This document shows, one piece after another, positions 1 to 9,707 of a DNA stretch of 64,000 nucleotides. The stretch is from NCBI RefSeq assembly GCF_000427665.1, contig NZ_KE386572.1, forward strand, positions 744,001 to 808,000, read 5' to 3'. The position numbers and the translations under genes are program-made. Source of the DNA: Geminicoccus roseus DSM 18922. GTDB taxonomy: Bacteria; Pseudomonadota; Alphaproteobacteria; Geminicoccales; Geminicoccaceae. The notes beneath the pieces are model-generated. The model ran no database searches, was not told where the DNA came from, and saw only the letters and a program-made list of their open reading frames with translations. The number at the start of each line of letters is the position of its first letter. Within the stretch, counting starts at the first letter, position 1.

Positions 1-1
1 G

Positions 2-1810
2 CAGAAGTTCTGCGAGATGCCGTTCACCGGCGTCGGGATCCGCGACGTCCTGCGCTATCTCGAGATCCGTACGGTCAACGACCCCTTCACCTACATCGTG
101 ACGCCGAATGTCGATCATGTCGTGCGCAACTGGCGTGACAAGGGCGATCTGGTCGAAATCTACGAGGATGCGGAACTTTCGCTCTGCGACAGCCGCATCG
201 TCAGCCTGATCGGCCGCTTCAGCGGCGTTCCGCTGCCGGTCGTCACCGGCTCGGACCTGACTGCCATCCTATTGGAATACACGATCGATCCGCAGGAGCG
301 GATCACGATCATCGGTGGCTCGGAGGAGGTCGTGGCCAAGCTCGCGCGGCGCTACGGTCTCCAGGACATCCGCCACCACAATCCGCCCATGGGGTTCATC
401 CGCGATCCCGCCGCAGTGCTCGAAGCGTGCCAGTTCGTCGAGCGCAATCCCAGCCGCTTCGTGTTCCTGGCGGTCGGTTCGCCGCAGCAGGAGATCCTGG
501 CCCGCTCGATCAAGGAGCGCGGCCGGGCCGTCGGTATCGGCATGTGCGTGGGCGCATCCCTCCTGTTCCTGACGGGCGACCTCCAGCGCGCGCCCGTCTG
601 GATGCAGCGGTCCAAGCTCGAGTGGCTGCACCGGTTGGCCCAGGAGCCCAAGCGGATGTGGCGCCGCTATCTCTACGACGCCCCCAAGATCCTGCGGATC
701 GCGGCGGAGTTCAAACGCGAGCAGCGCGTGCTGGTCAGCGTCATCGTCGCTACCGCCCGGCACGAGGAACTCCTGCCGCGGCTGATCGAGCGCTGCGGCG
801 CCCAGGCCGGGTTCAACGCCGGGGCCATCGAGGTGATCGTGGTCGACCGCTCGGCCGAAGCCTCGGCGCGCGCCATTGTCGAGCGTAGCGTCGATCGCAC
901 CCGTGCGATCATCCAGTATATTCATGCGAGCGGCAGCAGCATCGCGAGTGCCCGGGATCTGGGCGTTGCGAAGGCGCAGGGCGAGTTCGTGGCCTTTATC
1001 GACCACCAGGCCTGCCCGGTGGAGACATGGCTGGAGGCCATGCTCAAGATCCACCGGATCTATGATGCGGATGTGGTGCTGGGCCCGGTGCAGGCCGTCT
1101 TCGATGCACCGCCGGCCCGCCATGCCGAACTGTTCCAGGAAACCTTCAGCTATTCCAACGATGCCGCCACCGGAACGTCCTTCGAGAAGCGGCGGCCGAT
1201 GCAGTTCACCGGCGGAGGCTCGTTCGTGCCCTTCCGGGTCGAGAACGCGATGATGCTGAAGGCCAACTACGTTCCGAGCCAGGCCCGGGCGGCGGAAGCG
1301 GGCAGCGGAGAAGACCGCTGGTTCTTCCAGCGGATGCTGCACGACGGCAAGAGGCTGGTGTGGTGCGCCGAGGCCCCGGTCGAGAAGCAGATCCCGCCGG
1401 GGATGCTGCGCAAGCGCAGCCTCCTCTACCGAACCTTCCGCCGCAGCCAGTCCACCGCGGCAACGGCGCTTGGGCCGCCCGCCGTCATCGGCGACCTCCT
1501 GGCGTGGCTCGTCATCGGCATGTTGCAGGTGCTGGCCGGAAGCCTCAACGCCTTGTTCTGGCCGATCGCGCGCGATCGCGGCCTGCGGGGGTTGCGCATG
1601 GTCGCCTCCGGCCTTGGCAAGTTTGCTTTCTTCGGCGGGCGCGACCGCGCAACCGACCAGCAGGCCGGGCCGGAGATGATGCCGGCCGAGCCGCCGCCGC
1701 CGCCGGAGCCCGCTCCGCCGAGACACCAGGCTTCCATCATCCTGGAACCGATCGAGCGCCAGCGGCATCGCCGATGGTGGCGGCGCAGCCGGCCCAGCAA
1801 GGCGGCATAG
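2..1810 (+). CDS. WecG/TagA/CpsF glycosyltransferase fused to a GT2 glycosyltransferase (5' end outside window)
   Basis: The reading frame is open to the left edge, and the first visible residues already align inside the N-terminal part of the WecG/TagA/CpsF (GT26) fold, so the true start lies upstream. The first 235 or so residues carry the family's TPNVDH motif and the FLAVGSPQQE and GIGMCVGASLLFLTGD stretches, which use a nucleotide sugar to extend a lipid-linked glycan. From about residue 240 a second domain begins (VSVIVATARHEELLPRL) with the SSIASARDLGVAKAQGEFVAFIDH pattern of family 2 transferases. A hydrophobic segment near residues 490-530 and a proline/arginine-rich tail follow. It most likely adds sugars to the polysaccharide repeat unit on the cytoplasmic membrane face. 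The sugars are unknown. The two-domain fusion is unusual. Confidence 0.88.
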   Translation, partial: QKFCEMPFTGVGIRDVLRYLEIRTVNDPFTYIVTPNVDHVVRNWRDKGDLVEIYEDAELSLCDSRIVSLIGRFSGVPLPVVTGSDLTAILLEYTIDPQERITIIGGSEEVVAKLARRYGLQDIRHHNPPMGFIRDPAAVLEACQFVERNPSRFVFLAVGSPQQEILARSIKERGRAVGIGMCVGASLLFLTGDLQRAPVWMQRSKLEWLHRLAQEPKRMWRRYLYDAPKILRIAAEFKREQRVLVSVIVATARHEELLPRLIERCGAQAGFNAGAIEVIVVDRSAEASARAIVERSVDRTRAIIQYIHASGSSIASARDLGVAKAQGEFVAFIDHQACPVETWLEAMLKIHRIYDADVVLGPVQAVFDAPPARHAELFQETFSYSNDAATGTSFEKRRPMQFTGGGSFVPFRVENAMMLKANYVPSQARAAEAGSGEDRWFFQRMLHDGKRLVWCAEAPVEKQIPPGMLRKRSLLYRTFRRSQSTAATALGPPAVIGDLLAWLVIGMLQVLAGSLNALFWPIARDRGLRGLRMVASGLGKFAFFGGRDRATDQQAGPEMMPAEPPPPPEPAPPRHQASIILEPIERQRHRRWWRRSRPSKAA

Positions 1811-1862
1811 ACTCCATCACGGCACGTGCCGGACGTGGAACACGGGCAACCCAGGGGACGCT

Positions 1863-3305
1863 TTGGTGGCCACCAACATACTTCTCGATGATGGCAAGAC
1901 GAGCGGACGCTCGAGCCGTCCCATGGCCGTCTCCGAGCGCAGTGCCGGGCTCGGGCTGGTCGTCATCGATCTGAGCCTGATCCTGCTCGTCTTCTGCGTC
2001 GCCCTGGCAGCTTCGGGCTGGCGAGGTTTCGGTGCCCAGTTCCTGACCCTGCTGCAGCTCTCGACCTTCATCGGCTGGAAACTGCTGTTCGGCCTCTATC
2101 CCGGCCATGGGCTCGCCCGTGCCCAGCGCATGCAAAAGGTGGTCCTTGCCACCGCCGCGGCGGTCGTCACCAGCCTCGGCATCGTCGAGATCGTCCGCTG
2201 GATCCTCGATGATCCTGATCTGCGCCTGGTGTTCTGGCCGGTCCTGCTGGCCGGCGTCGTGCTGGGGATCGGAGAGCCCGTCGCTCGCCGGCTGATGATG
2301 CGCCTGGGCCGCTGGCAGCAGCCGGTCTTCATCTTCGGCGGCGGCGACGCTGCGGCCAGCGTCGTCCGCCAGCTTGCCTTCTACCCGCATCTGGGGCTGC
2401 GGGCCGTCTGCATCGTCGATGAAGGCTCGATCTACATCACCGACGACTACCAGGGCATTCCGGTCATCAGGTTCCGCGAGCTCGGTGAGCACGCGGCGCT
2501 CCTGAACATCACCACCACTGCCATCATCGTCGAGCAGTCGGTGGAGCGAAGCTTCATCCTCCGCCTCTACACTACCGGGATCTTCGAGAAGGTCCTGCTG
2601 GTGCCCAACTGCCATGACCTGATCAGCCTCGGCTCCATCGTGCGGCCGGTGGGTGGCATGCTGGCGATCCAGGCCGGCAGCGAACGGCCCTCCCCGCTGT
2701 CCGCCTGGGTCAAGCGGAGCGTCGACAAGATCGGCAGCGGCGCAGCGCTGGTCATCCTGTCGCCGCTGTTCGCCCTGATCTTGGCCATGGTCCGCGCCGA
2801 CAGTCCCGGGCCGGCGATCTTCTCGCAGCCGCGCTGGGCCGGGGCCGACCAGCAGTTCACGGCCATGAAGTTCCGGACCATGTACACCGACGGCGAGCGC
2901 CGCCTGCGTCGACACTTCCTGAACGATCCGGAGGCCGAGCAGGAATATGCCCGGTTCCGCAAGCTCGACAATGATCCGCGGGTGACCAAGATCGGCCGCT
3001 TCCTGCGGGCGACCAGCCTGGACGAGCTGCCACAGCTCATCAATGTCTGGCGCGGAGAGATGAGCCTGGTCGGCCCCCGGCCCTACACGATGGACGAGGT
3101 CGGCAAGCTTGGTCCCGCCACCGACATGCTGAGCATCGTGCGCCCGGGCATCACCGGGTTCTGGCAGGTTTCCGGACGCAACCAGCGGACGTTCCGCGAG
3201 CGGATCGAGATGGACTGCTACTATGTCCGCAACCACTCGATCTGGTTCGACCTGTGGATCCTTTACCGCACGGTCATCGCGGTGATCGCCCGCGAAGGCA
3301 AGTAG
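1863..3305 (+). CDS. Polyprenyl-phosphate sugar-1-phosphate transferase (WcaJ/GumD/ExoY-type initiating enzyme)
   Basis: Transfers a sugar 1-phosphate from a nucleotide sugar to undecaprenyl phosphate, the first committed step of exopolysaccharide repeat-unit assembly. The 480-residue protein has several N-terminal membrane segments (about residues 30-140), a Rossmann-like middle domain, and a C-terminal bacterial sugar transferase domain from about residue 285. Diagnostic motifs are KFRTM, SLDELPQLINVWRGEMSLVGPRP and RPGITGFWQVSGR. The start is TTG at 1863 or GTG at 1866, placed by an AGGGGA ribosome-binding site at about 1853-1858; an ATG at 1923 has no better site. It runs with the glycosyltransferase fusion and is convergent, with a 2-base gap, to the tyrosine-kinase gene. 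The sugar could be glucose or galactose; the sequence does not decide. Confidence 0.93.
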   Translation: MVATNILLDDGKTSGRSSRPMAVSERSAGLGLVVIDLSLILLVFCVALAASGWRGFGAQFLTLLQLSTFIGWKLLFGLYPGHGLARAQRMQKVVLATAAAVVTSLGIVEIVRWILDDPDLRLVFWPVLLAGVVLGIGEPVARRLMMRLGRWQQPVFIFGGGDAAASVVRQLAFYPHLGLRAVCIVDEGSIYITDDYQGIPVIRFRELGEHAALLNITTTAIIVEQSVERSFILRLYTTGIFEKVLLVPNCHDLISLGSIVRPVGGMLAIQAGSERPSPLSAWVKRSVDKIGSGAALVILSPLFALILAMVRADSPGPAIFSQPRWAGADQQFTAMKFRTMYTDGERRLRRHFLNDPEAEQEYARFRKLDNDPRVTKIGRFLRATSLDELPQLINVWRGEMSLVGPRPYTMDEVGKLGPATDMLSIVRPGITGFWQVSGRNQRTFRERIEMDCYYVRNHSIWFDLWILYRTVIAVIAREGK

Positions 3306-3307
3306 CG

Positions 3308-5587
3308 TCAGCGACGACTGCCGTAGGGATAGGTGCCGTCGCGCGGCGCGAGTTCCCCATAGCTTGGGGCATAGACCTCGTAGGCTGCGCGGTCGATCAT
3401 GTTGACGACCAGGCCTGCGAGCGGTCCCGGGAACTGGGCCGCCAGCCGCTCGGATGCCTCGCGGACCGCCGATACCTCGGTCACCAGCCATCGGCAGACC
3501 ATCACGGTCGCATCGGCGTAGCGGGCCAGGAACGGGGCATCGCTGGTGGGCAGCACCGGCGGCGTGTCCAGCAGAATGTAGTCGTAGCGCAGGCGCAGCG
3601 CCTTGATCGTGGCCGACAGCTGCCGGCTCTCCAGAAGGGCGAGAACCTCGTCGCCCGCGGCTCTGGCCGGCAGGACCGTGAACGGCCGGGTGAGCATCGC
3701 GGCCATCTCCTGCTCCCACTCCTCCACCGAGGCCGTCAGCAGCTCGTTGACCGGTAGGAGCTGGTGGTCCTTCGCGAACAGGCGGAACAGGCGGGGCCGC
3801 CGCAGGTCCAGATCGATCACCGCCACCCGCTTGCCCGAGCGCCGCAGCAGCCCGGCCAGGCCCGAGACGGTGGAGGACTTCCCTTCGCCCGGCGCGGTGC
3901 TGGTGACCAGCACCACCAGGGAGCCCGGATCGGACCGCACCGCTTCCAGGTCATGGTAGAGATGGCGCAGGCTCTCGGCATAGACGCCATTCGGGTTCGC
4001 GTCGACCAGCTGTTCCGGGCGCAGCTTGCGAAACTTGCGTTCTTTGGGAAGCCTGGCCATGACCCGCTGCCCGGTCTGCCGCTCGACCTGCCGGGCGGAG
4101 CGCACCCGGGGATCGGCGCGGTCCCGGATCAGGGCCAGGAGCATGCCGAGCGCGCTTGAGCCGACGAGGCCCACCAGGGGAAAGAACAGGAAGGGTGGCG
4201 AGGAGGGCTCGATATCGGCCGATGCCTCGGCGATGATCTCGACGTCGGGCTGGACCATGGACTGCTGCTCGGCCAGCAATTTGCGCTGGGTCAGCATCTC
4301 CTCGTAGAGCTGGCGGTTGACCTGGGCGTCGCGCTTCAGGTTGGCGATCTGCACCATGGCGCTTTGGTCCTGGCCGATTCTGGCTTCGGTGGCCTCGATC
4401 TCCCGCTCGATTTCCTGTGCCTTCACCTTGAGCAGGTCGAGGCTGCGCTGCACCTCGGCAAGGCTGCGCTCGGCCTCCTGCCGGATGGTGCGTCGCAGGG
4501 CCGCCTCATCGGCGCGCAGCGCCTGCACCGAGGGGTGCCCTTCGCCATAGGTCAGCAACAGTTCGGCCCGCCGGCGGGCGAGGCTGGCCGCCTCCAGGCT
4601 CAGGGTCTCGGCGGTCTGGCTGTCCAGGGCCCGGGCCAGGACGCTCGGGTCGGAGCTTGCCTGCTGCGCCTGGAGGGTTCTCATGCGAGCCTCGGTGACA
4701 GCGATCTCGCTGCGAACCTCGATCAGCTCCAAGTTGAGGTCGCTTGCTCTCCGGGAGAGCGCCTCCTGAGTACCATCAACCGGAAGAGAGTTCTTTGCGC
4801 GATAGGACTCGAGCTCGCTGTCGGCACTTTCCACTTCCGTGCGCAGTTGCTCCAGGCGCGCCTCCAGATATTCCGCCGCACCTTCCGACGTTCCCAGCTT
4901 GCTGGAGATCTGATGTCGAATGTAGCTGCGTGCTGTCTCGTTGACGACCGAGGCTGCCAGAACCGGATCAGTGGCGCGATAGGACAGGGTGATGGCAAAG
5001 CTTTGGCCGACCTGCTCGACATTCAGATTATCAGCCAGCCTAGCGATGAGCTCACTACCCGTGGCCTCATCGGCCTCGACGCTGTCCATAGGGACTGGAA
5101 CCAGCCGCTCCCTGAGATCCGCGAGCAGATTTTCGAGGAACTCGAACTCTGATTGAAATAATTGTGTGATGCGCGACCGGACACTTGGCGGCGACATGAA
5201 TGCGGGATTTTCGGCGAGGTCCAGCCGCTCGATCACATCCGCCAGCACGATGGGCGAGAGTACGACCTGAAGCTGGGTTTCCAGGGCAGGCATATCCCGT
5301 CCAAGTTGCCCCGGCAGCACTCCAAAATTGCGGAGCGGCGCCTCCTTGGGATCGAGCGCCATCATCGCGTGGGCGTCGTAGCGCTTGGGCGCAAGGGCGC
5401 CATACCCGGACGCCAGCAAGGTGATTGGAAGAACCACACCAATCATCAACAGCTTGTGCCGCTTGAGGACTCGCAGGATTTCCTTCGGTCCCGGAAACTC
5501 GTCGAACGCCCCAGCATAGAACGGCTTGGCAAATGCCGCAGGTCCTGTCTTCCGGATCGACGCGGCTCGCAAATCGGTCGGCGCCAT
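3308..5587 (-). CDS. Polysaccharide co-polymerase with BY-kinase domain (Wzc/ExoP-type tyrosine autokinase)
   Basis: Controls polymer length and export in Wzy-dependent polysaccharide synthesis through cycles of tyrosine autophosphorylation. The order in the 759-residue protein is: Wzz domain with a first membrane segment near residues 47-68, long periplasmic coiled coil (about 230-415), second membrane segment (about 455-480), then a cytoplasmic BY-kinase. The kinase has Walker A (TAPGEGKSS, near residue 567), Walker A' (VIDLDLRRPRL) and Walker B (YILLDTPPV). The last 26 residues contain five tyrosines, the usual autophosphorylation cluster. ATG at 5587 shares one base with the flippase stop (TGATG), arguing for translational coupling; a TTG at 5602 would add five residues without a ribosome-binding site. 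Confidence 0.94.
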   Translation of the reverse strand: MAPTDLRAASIRKTGPAAFAKPFYAGAFDEFPGPKEILRVLKRHKLLMIGVVLPITLLASGYGALAPKRYDAHAMMALDPKEAPLRNFGVLPGQLGRDMPALETQLQVVLSPIVLADVIERLDLAENPAFMSPPSVRSRITQLFQSEFEFLENLLADLRERLVPVPMDSVEADEATGSELIARLADNLNVEQVGQSFAITLSYRATDPVLAASVVNETARSYIRHQISSKLGTSEGAAEYLEARLEQLRTEVESADSELESYRAKNSLPVDGTQEALSRRASDLNLELIEVRSEIAVTEARMRTLQAQQASSDPSVLARALDSQTAETLSLEAASLARRRAELLLTYGEGHPSVQALRADEAALRRTIRQEAERSLAEVQRSLDLLKVKAQEIEREIEATEARIGQDQSAMVQIANLKRDAQVNRQLYEEMLTQRKLLAEQQSMVQPDVEIIAEASADIEPSSPPFLFFPLVGLVGSSALGMLLALIRDRADPRVRSARQVERQTGQRVMARLPKERKFRKLRPEQLVDANPNGVYAESLRHLYHDLEAVRSDPGSLVVLVTSTAPGEGKSSTVSGLAGLLRRSGKRVAVIDLDLRRPRLFRLFAKDHQLLPVNELLTASVEEWEQEMAAMLTRPFTVLPARAAGDEVLALLESRQLSATIKALRLRYDYILLDTPPVLPTSDAPFLARYADATVMVCRWLVTEVSAVREASERLAAQFPGPLAGLVVNMIDRAAYEVYAPSYGELAPRDGTYPYGSRR

Positions 5588-6867
5588 CAACTGCAATTCC
5601 AATTGGAAGGAGACGCAGGCTGCTTCAATCGCGCCAGATGCCGCCGGATGATCAAGATCAGCGCGACCGTTGCCGCGCCTTCACCTGCCGCTACGACCAG
5701 CACGGTGGAAGCCGCCGATCCGGCGAGCACTGCAACGATCAATCCCAGAAAGATCGTTACCATTGCTATCATGCTGGCAAAGAAGGACTCCCGGAAAAGC
5801 GGAACACACTGGGCCTGGAGGCTGTAGACGGTGCGAAGCAGGCCCACGATGATTGCGATACCCCACAGAGGGATCACTTCGCCAAGACCTTTGTAGTCAT
5901 CTGGAAGGACATGAGCCGACAGCAATGGCCATGCCAGCCATAGAACCAGGAGATAGGCAGCCGTGGCGCCCAGAAAGCCCAAGGCACTCCGGTTTGCGTA
6001 GCGGGCCGCCGCCTGGGGCCGGGCGTTGGCGAAATGCTTGGCCATGACCGGCCTCGCCACCTTGCCCCATGCGGCACCGAGCACCCCGACCGGACGAAGC
6101 AAGGTGAGCGCCGCCTGGATGATGCCCAGATCGGCAACGCTGAAAAAGAAGCTGACGGCCAGCACATGCCCACGGGTCTGCATTTCGGACGCAGCTGCGC
6201 CCATCAGCGCCCAACGTGCATGCTCGTGCCACAGACGTTTCATGCGCCGCCGGACGCGCCGATCATAGCGCATCACGAAGTCGCTCGCCCGACGCAGCAG
6301 GGTTGGTGACGTGGCGATCACCGTGGCGAGACAGAGTGTGGCGATGACAACTTCGAGGCTGATATCCAGTTTCGCCTGCGTAGCTATCACCAGAGCAATC
6401 AGGACAGCCAGGGCGTAAAGAGCATCATTGATGAGAACCCAACCCGCTTCGAACCGTGCGAAGTGATAGGTGCGAACGTGTTCCCGGCAGACATGAAGGC
6501 CGACAAACAGGCCGGCCAAGAATGGAACCGACCTGCTGTGGGCATCGCTGAACCAAATGAAAACCGTGACCGTCAAGATCGCGACGATCAGTGCGATCCC
6601 CAAAGCGATGGCCCAGGTCGTAGCCAGGACAAGGTTCGTTTCATCGGGATTACCTGCGCGGATGAGCATCAGGGCCAATTGTGATCCGGCCAGCGCCTGA
6701 TGAGCCGCCAAGCCGGTCATAGAGACACTCACGAGGATGGCGAACACGCCGAACTCCGCAGGTGTCCACTGATTGATCAACCAGAAGGTCAGCAGCAGGC
6801 TGGTCGCACTGACCAGGACTTGGTCCATCAGCGCCAGCGACAGCGGTCCCTTGAGCCACTTGATCAA
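5587..6867 (-). CDS. Polysaccharide flippase (Wzx/MATE-like membrane protein)
   Basis: A 426-residue integral membrane protein with about 12 hydrophobic segments throughout. The N-terminus (LKGPLSLALMDQVLVSATSLLLTFWL) followed by TPAEFGVFAI fits polysaccharide flippases, which move undecaprenyl-linked repeat units across the inner membrane. The start appears to be TTG at 6867, overlapping the upstream glycosyltransferase stop as TTGA; the in-frame ATG at 6828 would cut into the first membrane helix. It lies between a glycosyltransferase and the co-polymerase, as expected for a Wzy-dependent cluster. Substrate unknown. Confidence 0.85.
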   Translation of the reverse strand: MIKWLKGPLSLALMDQVLVSATSLLLTFWLINQWTPAEFGVFAILVSVSMTGLAAHQALAGSQLALMLIRAGNPDETNLVLATTWAIALGIALIVAILTVTVFIWFSDAHSRSVPFLAGLFVGLHVCREHVRTYHFARFEAGWVLINDALYALAVLIALVIATQAKLDISLEVVIATLCLATVIATSPTLLRRASDFVMRYDRRVRRRMKRLWHEHARWALMGAAASEMQTRGHVLAVSFFFSVADLGIIQAALTLLRPVGVLGAAWGKVARPVMAKHFANARPQAAARYANRSALGFLGATAAYLLVLWLAWPLLSAHVLPDDYKGLGEVIPLWGIAIIVGLLRTVYSLQAQCVPLFRESFFASMIAMVTIFLGLIVAVLAGSAASTVLVVAAGEGAATVALILIIRRHLARLKQPASPSNWNCS

Positions 6868-8027
6868 GTGACCAATCCAAGATCACGATTGTAGCGCTCG
6901 ATGTACTGGTTGGCGTCGAACCGGGCCGCGATGTCGGCATGTTGCTTAATCAAGGCAGTGTGCATCTGCCCATGGTTGACGTGAATCTCCTCAAGTCCTC
7001 GTGCAATATCCGGGATCGACAGCGGATCCACCCCGACAGCTCCTTGAATTCCATCAAGAAAGCCATCGATTCCCGACTGGCGCGAATAGAGAATAGGGAC
7101 ACCGCTCAAGAGCGCTTCCACATAGGCCATTCCGAATGTTTCGTTGTGGCTGGGCAAGCACATGCCACCATACTTCGGAAGTTCTTCAAGAAGCTCGGCA
7201 TGCGCCATGCCGCCGCGCAAATGCACCTTTCCCTGAAGCCCATGGCGCTCGATCATCTTCTTGACGCGGCAGATACTCTTCTCCGTTCCGGGCCCGACAA
7301 GATCAAGGGAGACCTGCGGATGACCCGCCGCGAACTGTGCGAACGCCGGAAGAAGCCTGTCCAAACCCTTCTTCTTGAAGATATCCAGCCGGAGTATGCA
7401 GACAAAGCGATCCGGATCGGGCGTCACCGAAAGCGGCGGCAGGGTGCCAGGACAGAAATTCGGCAGCAACGACGCCCGATCCGCAGCCTCCGGGAACAGC
7501 CCTTCCATCCGTGGACGGAAGAACGCGGATACGTAATAGAGCCGCTTGCTTCGACGAACGATTTTTCGGAAAAGCGGCCTGTAATGAGGAAGAAACCGAA
7601 GAACCTTCGACTCCGCTTCTGCCCGGATCGAGCAGACGAGCGGGACATCAATCCATCTCGAAAGAAGAAACCCGACAATGCCTTCAAAGCAGAATTTGTG
7701 CGCGTGGATCAGGTCGACTTCGATGTTCTCGACTTCAAGCAGCCGACGTATGCGCAAAGCAATGATTGCCATGGAAGGAAACAGCAGCACACCGAGCGGA
7801 AATCCCCAATAGCGCATTGAGTACACTGAGCGATCGCCAGCGCCGTCACCTGGCACAACCTCCGCACGCCGTGGATCGGCGGTACGAGTGAGCGCGATCA
7901 CCGTATGGTCAACCCAGGGGTTGGCCTTCACGAAGTTCCGCACCGCGACGGTTCTGGGCATGTGAGCATTGGGATAATCCGCCGCGAGATGGAGGATCCT
8001 GCGCTTACCTGCCGGATGAACGCTCAT
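6864..8027 (-). CDS. GT4-type glycosyltransferase
   Basis: A 387-residue GT-B glycosyltransferase. The N-terminal half starts with a beta strand/loop (RILHLAADYPN) and includes IDLIHAHKF-like text typical of group 1 enzymes. The C-terminal half has the nucleotide-sugar region ILRLDIFKKKGLDRLLPAF, and later PSHNETFGMAYVEALLSGVPIL with the family's E-x7-E pattern. It should add one sugar to the lipid-linked repeat unit at the cytoplasmic face. ATG at 8027 is chosen because the predicted fold begins right after it; an upstream extension to 8141 has no family-like sequence. Its stop overlaps the flippase start. Donor and acceptor unknown. Confidence 0.87.
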   Translation of the reverse strand: MSVHPAGKRRILHLAADYPNAHMPRTVAVRNFVKANPWVDHTVIALTRTADPRRAEVVPGDGAGDRSVYSMRYWGFPLGVLLFPSMAIIALRIRRLLEVENIEVDLIHAHKFCFEGIVGFLLSRWIDVPLVCSIRAEAESKVLRFLPHYRPLFRKIVRRSKRLYYVSAFFRPRMEGLFPEAADRASLLPNFCPGTLPPLSVTPDPDRFVCILRLDIFKKKGLDRLLPAFAQFAAGHPQVSLDLVGPGTEKSICRVKKMIERHGLQGKVHLRGGMAHAELLEELPKYGGMCLPSHNETFGMAYVEALLSGVPILYSRQSGIDGFLDGIQGAVGVDPLSIPDIARGLEEIHVNHGQMHTALIKQHADIAARFDANQYIERYNRDLGLVT

Positions 8028-8345
8028 GAGAAGCCCATGATGCGTCGATCGGGGCAGCGAGCTGCCAGCAGCCACAACGGATGCAGTATCATCTAACCTC
8101 GATGCATGCCGGAAAGCCACACAGTCTCGATCTGGATGCATTAGATCGCTGTGTCGTTGCTGGATGACACGTAAAGTATCACAGGCGCCGGCTACTCATC
8201 TACCATCGCTGGGTTCACCATTCCGCGTCCGCGGATGGAGGAGCGCCCGGAACACATTCCATTTTCACTAATACAAATGTGTAAATCGATGCTATACCGG
8301 GAACGCCTATGGCGCAATCAGCAGATCGTCGCTGCTGTCTTGATT
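8028..8345. other. Intergenic stretch within the polysaccharide cluster
   Basis: About 318 bases between the glycosyltransferase start and the stop of the O-antigen-ligase-like gene. It is less GC-rich than its surroundings, particularly around 8240-8345. An open frame continues upstream of the glycosyltransferase to 8141 but has no ribosome-binding site or recognisable sequence. It may hold a promoter for the three-gene block running towards 3308; no clear -35/-10 pair was identified. Confidence 0.4.
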
Positions 8346-9707
8346 TTACCGGTGCCTAGCCTCATGCGCAGCCCTTGCGGCCAGCACCAGAGAAATCAAC
8401 AAGAAAAGCCAGGCTGGATGATATCCCCGCAACAACGTGCTTTCCATGCTGTTGTGAAGCAGGGCGAAAATTATCAGGAGCCAACATGCGCTGTGAACTA
8501 GCGGCTCGGTCGATCGCGCTCGTGAGGCCGTGGCGAAGCCCTGAACCAGTGCGGCAACGGTCAGCACCGAACCGACTAGGCCAAGAGATATGACGACATC
8601 GATATACCCGTTATGCGCCTGATTCAGAAGCCGGACGAAGTTGAAGGGAGCCTTCAAGTTCGGGGCATCGGCGCCGATGTTCCAGTAGCTCTGGTATCCA
8701 TAGCCGAGCATCCAGTGGTCGGTGAGCGTTCCCAGCACGAACTCCCAGATTGTCGTGCGTCCAGTGAACGTCACATCCGAACTGACCAGCCCGACAATGT
8801 CGGCCGAACGAATACCGGCGCCCCACACTACAAACAAACTCATGCTCAAAGCGAGCACCAACGCGATAATCAGATAGATCCCAATGCCGATTCTCGTAGA
8901 TTTTGCTATGAGATCAAAACTGACGTAGATCGCAGGCACTATGATCGCCAGACCCAGAGATGTCTTGGATCCCGAGATCATCACGATGAAAAGCCATCCC
9001 ATCAAATAGACCGTATTTATATTTTGATGAATTCGCCCTTCTATTCCGCCACGGATTGCAATCCCGAGCAAAATCCCGATGACGCAAATGCTCCCTAGAC
9101 CGTTCTTGTCGGTATACAGTCCCCGAAAATCGCCTCGCCAGTCATAACTGGCCGGCGACAAAATGGCAGCGCCATGAACAATCAGAGATATCCACATTGC
9201 GATATAAAGAGCAGAGATGCAGTGCTTGGTCGAGCGCGCACCGTTGATCCCGACCACGATACAGAATACGAGCATCAATTGCAGCACGGAGCGCCTGAAT
9301 GATATTCCAGGATCAAGCGCCCATAGGGCACTGAGTATCATCACGAGGATCAACATGAGGAGACTTGGATTTGTCTGAACGAGGGAATGAAAGCGGACGC
9401 GCCGGTTGTTCAGCCAGATCAACCCGCCAAACGCAGCACAGCCCACCCAGAACATCTGATTGAAACGGTTGCTCTCGGAAGTCACAGTGATTTGAGCAGC
9501 CAGTTCTAGATCAATGAAATCCTCGACTACAAATTCAGGCGCCAGCACCTGTAGTGCGTAAAGCACGATCAGGACCAGCAGGAACTCGGCCGCATGGCCG
9601 TTCGCCAAGAAGCTTTTCAGCGGGCTATACGAAGTACTCGCCGCATCCATTTGGATGGGATCGTCAGGCAGACGACGCTGCACGGGATCCGCGTTGCGCA
9701 AGGACAT
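8346..9707 (-). CDS. O-antigen ligase/polymerase family protein (Wzy/WaaL-like)
   Basis: A 453-residue polytopic membrane protein with roughly 11-12 hydrophobic segments. The long loop before the last helices carries the Wzy_C-type signature TFTGRTTIWEFVLGTLTDHW, then GYGYQSYW and NQAHNGYIDVVISLG, including the R-x10-W-like and H-N-x-Y elements of O-antigen ligase family proteins. In a cluster that also encodes a flippase and a Wzz/BY-kinase, the polymerase role (Wzy) is more likely than lipid A ligation. The start at 9707 has a GGAG ten bases upstream but overlaps the upstream gene by 44 bases; the ATG at 9650 would remove the overlap. Confidence 0.85.
   Translation of the reverse strand: MSLRNADPVQRRLPDDPIQMDAASTSYSPLKSFLANGHAAEFLLVLIVLYALQVLAPEFVVEDFIDLELAAQITVTSESNRFNQMFWVGCAAFGGLIWLNNRRVRFHSLVQTNPSLLMLILVMILSALWALDPGISFRRSVLQLMLVFCIVVGINGARSTKHCISALYIAMWISLIVHGAAILSPASYDWRGDFRGLYTDKNGLGSICVIGILLGIAIRGGIEGRIHQNINTVYLMGWLFIVMISGSKTSLGLAIIVPAIYVSFDLIAKSTRIGIGIYLIIALVLALSMSLFVVWGAGIRSADIVGLVSSDVTFTGRTTIWEFVLGTLTDHWMLGYGYQSYWNIGADAPNLKAPFNFVRLLNQAHNGYIDVVISLGLVGSVLTVAALVQGFATASRARSTEPLVHSACWLLIIFALLHNSMESTLLRGYHPAWLFLLISLVLAARAAHEARHR

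Noticed and set aside
269-1768. A 499-codon minus-strand frame opposite the glycosyltransferase fusion
   Set aside because: Antisense shadow of a strongly conserved gene in GC-rich DNA; it has no family resemblance.
1737-3719. A 660-codon minus-strand frame over the sugar transferase gene
   Set aside because: It spans two real genes, is rich in Asp/Arg/Gln shadow composition and lacks a start signal.
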